Of a DNA stretch of 64,000 bases, positions 61,444-64,000 are shown in pieces. The stretch is taken from contig JBEEFP010000089.1 of assembly GCA_041166085.1 (NCBI GenBank), forward strand, positions 1 through 64,000, in the 5' to 3' direction. The stretch is from JBEEFP01 sp041166085. GTDB lineage: Bacteria > Actinomycetota > Acidimicrobiia > Acidimicrobiales > JAFATL01. The notes below the pieces were generated by a model. The model saw only the letters and a program-made list of their open reading frames with translations. It made no database searches and had not been told where the DNA came from. Within the stretch, counting starts at the first letter, position 1, and each line of letters begins with the position of its first letter. The position numbers and the translations under genes are program-made.

Positions 61444-62202
61444 TCAGGACGCGGGGGTCAGCAGCGCGAGCGCGTCGGCGTGCAGCAGTCCGTTGGTCGC
61501 GACGCAGTGGCCGGCGTCGAGGCGCCGGACGCCGGCGCGATCGGTGAGGGTGCCGCCCGCCTCCTCGACGATGATGCCGAGAGGGGCCAGGTCCCACAGG
61601 TAGCCGGGCTCGACGGCGACGTCGACCGCGCCCTCGGCGACCATCACGACGGACCAGAAGTCGCCGAAGCCGCGGGTGCGCCAGCACGCCTTGCTGAGTG
61701 CCTCGTAGCCCGGTTCGAACAGGATCTCGTCCCACCCGGAGCTCAGCTGCGCGTCCTCGAGGCGGCTCACCTTGGACACGTGGAGCCGCGCGCCGTCGGT
61801 CGCGAACGCGCCCTCGCCGCGTGCGGCCCACCAGCGCCGGCCGAGGGCGGGCGCGGAGACCACGCCCACGACCACCTCGCCGTCCCGCTCGACGGCGATG
61901 AGCGTCGCCCACACGGGGATGGAGCGCATGTAGTTGTGGGTGCCGTCGATGGGGTCGATCACCCAGCGGGCCCCGCTCGTCCCTTCGACCTTGCCGTGCT
62001 CCTCACCGAGGATGCCGTCGTCCGGGCGGACGTTGCGCAGGTGGTCGCGCAGGACCTCCTCGGCGTGACGGTCGGCCTCGGTGACGAAGCTGCTGTCGGG
62101 CTTGCTCTCGACGACGAGGTTCGGGCGGCGGAAGCTCTCGACCGTCACCACGTCGGCCATGTCGGCCAACTGCAGCGCGAGGTCGAGGTCGTCGGCGCTC
62201 AA
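61444..62202 (-). CDS. hisN: histidinol-phosphatase of inositol-monophosphatase fold (HisN-like)
   Basis: A 252-residue Mg-dependent phosphatase. TTG 62202 overlaps the dxs stop (TTGA) and directly precedes the conserved LSADDLDLALQLADMAD. GEEHG, DPIDGTHNYM and YLWDLAPLGIIVEEAGG carry the metal and catalytic residues. MRSIPVWATLIAVERDGEVVVGVVSAPAL is closer to HisN than to inositol phosphatases, so histidine synthesis is likely, but substrate cannot be proven. It is the second gene of the leftward operon. Confidence 0.83.
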   Translation of the reverse strand: MSADDLDLALQLADMADVVTVESFRRPNLVVESKPDSSFVTEADRHAEEVLRDHLRNVRPDDGILGEEHGKVEGTSGARWVIDPIDGTHNYMRSIPVWATLIAVERDGEVVVGVVSAPALGRRWWAARGEGAFATDGARLHVSKVSRLEDAQLSSGWDEILFEPGYEALSKACWRTRGFGDFWSVVMVAEGAVDVAVEPGYLWDLAPLGIIVEEAGGTLTDRAGVRRLDAGHCVATNGLLHADALALLTPAS

Positions 62203-64000
62203 GAACGCGGCGCGTGGGAGCCGGCCAGCGCGTCGAGCACCGAGGCGGCGATGCCGCCACCGTCGAGCCCGAGGCTGGCGTGGATCTGCCCGACCTCTCC
62301 CTGCGGGATGTACTCGATGGGCGTCCCCAGGACGAGCACGGGCGGGGACGGCTGGCCCGGTCGCAGACGAGCGAGGGCGTCGGTCATGAACGTGCCGGCC
62401 CCGCCGACGCGGATGCCGTCCTCGGCCGTCACGACGAGGGGATGACGGGCGGCGTCGGTGAGCATGGCGGTGTCGAGGGGCTTGACCACCCGCACGTCCC
62501 ACACCGTCGCGTGCACGCCCTCGGCGTCGAGCTTCTCGGCTGCCTCGAGCGCGGCCTCGACCATCTTGCCGACCGCGAGCAGACAGACGTCACCGCCGTC
62601 GCGCAGCTTGCGGGCCGACAGTCCCTCGCCGACCTCGGCGGGGTCGACCTGGCGAGCCGCGCCCTTCGGGTAGCGCACGACGGCCGGACCGTCGAGGTCC
62701 AGAGCGGTGCGCAGCATGACGGGCAGCTCCTGGGCCGACGACGGTGCGAACACCGTCATGCCGGGGATGGACAGCGACAGGGCCAGGTCGAGCACGCCGT
62801 GGTGCGACGGCCCGTCGTTGCCGGTGATGCCGGCACGGTCGAGGGCGAACACGACCGGCAGGTGGTGCAGACCCACGTCGAGGTTGGCCTGGTCGAAGGC
62901 ACGCGTGAAGAACGTCGAGTAGACCGCGACCACCGGCCGCAGTCCGCCCATCGCCATCCCGGCGGCGGCGGTGACCGCGTGCTGCTCGGCGATGCCCACG
63001 TCGTGGAAGCGATCGGGGAAGCGGGCCTGGAACGGCAGCAGGCCCGTGGGCCCGGGCATGGCCGCGGTGATGGCGACCACCTGGGGATGCCGTTCGCCGA
63101 GCTCGAGCATCGTCCGCGAGAACGCCTCGGTGTATCCCTTCGGTGCCGCCCATCCCGCCGGCGGTCCGGTGAGGGGATCGAACACGGGTGCGTCGTGCAG
63201 GTTCTTCTCGTCGTCGTCCTCGGCGGGCGGATAGCCGCGGCCCTTCTGCGTGAGCACGTGCACGACGATGGGACCGTCGTGCTCGGCTGCGTGGCGCAGC
63301 GCCGACTCCACACCCGCGATGTCGTGGCCGTCGATGGGACCGCTGTAGCGCACGCCCAGTCCCTCGAAGAAGGCCATGGGCTCGAGCACCTCGCGGAACG
63401 CGGCCCTGATCCCCTTGATGCCGGACACCGCGATGGGTCCGAGACCGGGCAGGTCCTTGAGGGCCGACTCCACCCGTCCGCGCACCGCCATGTAGGACGG
63501 GTTGAGGCGCAGCCGTGCCACGCCCTCGGTGAGGCGGGAGACGGTGGGGGCGTAGGAGCGGCCGTTGTCGTTGAGGATGATGACGGCCCGGCGTCCGCTG
63601 TGGCCCAGGTTGTTGAGGGCCTCGAAGGCCATGCCGCCCGTCATCGACCCGTCGCCGATCACCGCGACCACTCGACGGTCGGCACCACTGCGGTGCACGG
63701 CGGTGGCCAGCCCGTGGGCGTAGGACAGGATGGTGGAGGCGTGGCTGTTCTCCACCCAGTCGTGCTCTGACTCGCGCCGGCTCGGGTAGCCGGAGAGGCC
63801 GCCCGCCTGGCGCAGGGTGCCGAAGGCGTCGCGCCGCCCGGTGACGATCTTGTGGACGTAGGCCTGGTGACCTGTGTCCCAGAGCACGATGTCCCTCGGG
63901 GAGTCGAAGACCCGGTGGACGGCGAGCGTCAGTTCGACCGCACCGAGGTTGGACCCCAGATGCCCCCCCGTGACGGCCACGGCCCGGACGATGAAGTCCC
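62199..64000 (-). CDS. dxs: 1-deoxy-D-xylulose-5-phosphate synthase, 5' end outside the window
   Basis: The first enzyme of the MEP isoprenoid pathway, joining pyruvate and glyceraldehyde 3-phosphate with thiamine diphosphate. About 600 of the usual 630-650 residues are present; the frame continues past the right edge (FIVRAVAVTGGHLGSNLG). TGHQAYVHK holds the catalytic His, GDGSMTGGMAFEAL the thiamine/Mg site and DVGIAEQHAVTAAAG the catalytic Glu. GNDGPSHHG and the C-terminal transketolase domain are complete. It overlaps hisN by four bases. Confidence 0.96.
   Translation of the reverse strand, partial: DFIVRAVAVTGGHLGSNLGAVELTLAVHRVFDSPRDIVLWDTGHQAYVHKIVTGRRDAFGTLRQAGGLSGYPSRRESEHDWVENSHASTILSYAHGLATAVHRSGADRRVVAVIGDGSMTGGMAFEALNNLGHSGRRAVIILNDNGRSYAPTVSRLTEGVARLRLNPSYMAVRGRVESALKDLPGLGPIAVSGIKGIRAAFREVLEPMAFFEGLGVRYSGPIDGHDIAGVESALRHAAEHDGPIVVHVLTQKGRGYPPAEDDDEKNLHDAPVFDPLTGPPAGWAAPKGYTEAFSRTMLELGERHPQVVAITAAMPGPTGLLPFQARFPDRFHDVGIAEQHAVTAAAGMAMGGLRPVVAVYSTFFTRAFDQANLDVGLHHLPVVFALDRAGITGNDGPSHHGVLDLALSLSIPGMTVFAPSSAQELPVMLRTALDLDGPAVVRYPKGAARQVDPAEVGEGLSARKLRDGGDVCLLAVGKMVEAALEAAEKLDAEGVHATVWDVRVVKPLDTAMLTDAARHPLVVTAEDGIRVGGAGTFMTDALARLRPGQPSPPVLVLGTPIEYIPQGEVGQIHASLGLDGGGIAASVLDALAGSHAPRS

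Noticed and set aside
1..64000. CRISPR array or rRNA genes
   Set aside because: No regularly spaced short direct repeats and no conserved rRNA segments were seen on either strand.

Overview
The window is high-GC DNA with tightly packed, frequently 4-base-overlapping genes and many GTG starts. It carries an F420-type luciferase-like oxidoreductase, a LAL-type AAA regulator, a PilZ protein, an HMG-CoA-synthase-like/DUF35 plus thiolase pair, and dxs next to a HisN-like phosphatase. Together these suggest a free-living actinobacterium (Actinomycetota), plausibly of the Acidimicrobiia. That assignment is inference; no rRNA is present to test it.

Left third (1-16.8 kb) is polymorphic-toxin and debris territory. 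The window opens inside the 3' end of one RHS-repeat toxin gene, broken by a +1 frameshift, followed by a small zinc-ribbon protein that may be its immunity partner. Next come remnants of a PIN-domain gene and of a ThiF/E1-like gene, an unrecognised 624-residue protein, and an AsnO/VioC-like Fe(II)/2-oxoglutarate dioxygenase. A 2647-residue secreted RHS protein follows (6357-14300), with an AT-richer C-terminal tip and an overlapping DUF6869 gene as likely immunity protein. Two small overlapping genes, one a helix-turn-helix protein, close the section.

Mobile/defence island (about 16.8-31.3 kb). A complete type I restriction-modification operon (hsdM, hsdS, hsdR, leftward) is followed by a convergent nucleotidyltransferase (MNT)/HEPN pair, a tyrosine integrase with a small excisionase, a 1.1 kb repeat-rich non-coding stretch, a DUF1643 protein and an unrecognised translationally coupled pair: a four-helix membrane protein with a very large soluble domain, and a 330-residue partner. 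This pair is the best candidate for an undescribed system. The island ends near a direct repeat shared with its left side and near a tRNA-Arg(CCT) gene cut off in its anticodon loop.

Right half (31.5-64 kb) reads as ordinary chromosome with several small functional groups. These are an anti-sigma antagonist and a two-gene split LAL regulator, divergent from two secreted proteins; an ArsR/AHSA1 regulator under a perfect 20-bp palindrome; a sugar/peptide locus (two leftward glycosyltransferases diverging from a PqqD-like protein, an unknown protein, an 83-residue peptide with a repeated FGNQ motif and a GT2-TPR protein); a membrane histidine kinase; VOC and SDR enzymes; DoxX; secreted repeat proteins; two hydrolases and a polysaccharide deacetylase; MsrB; an F420-type oxidoreductase; enoyl-CoA hydratase; SRAP; PilZ; the HMGCS-like/thiolase pair; and the leftward dxs-hisN operon, truncated by the window edge. 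Four long, nearly perfect hairpins with a shared outer sequence sit directly behind genes here and probably act as terminators.
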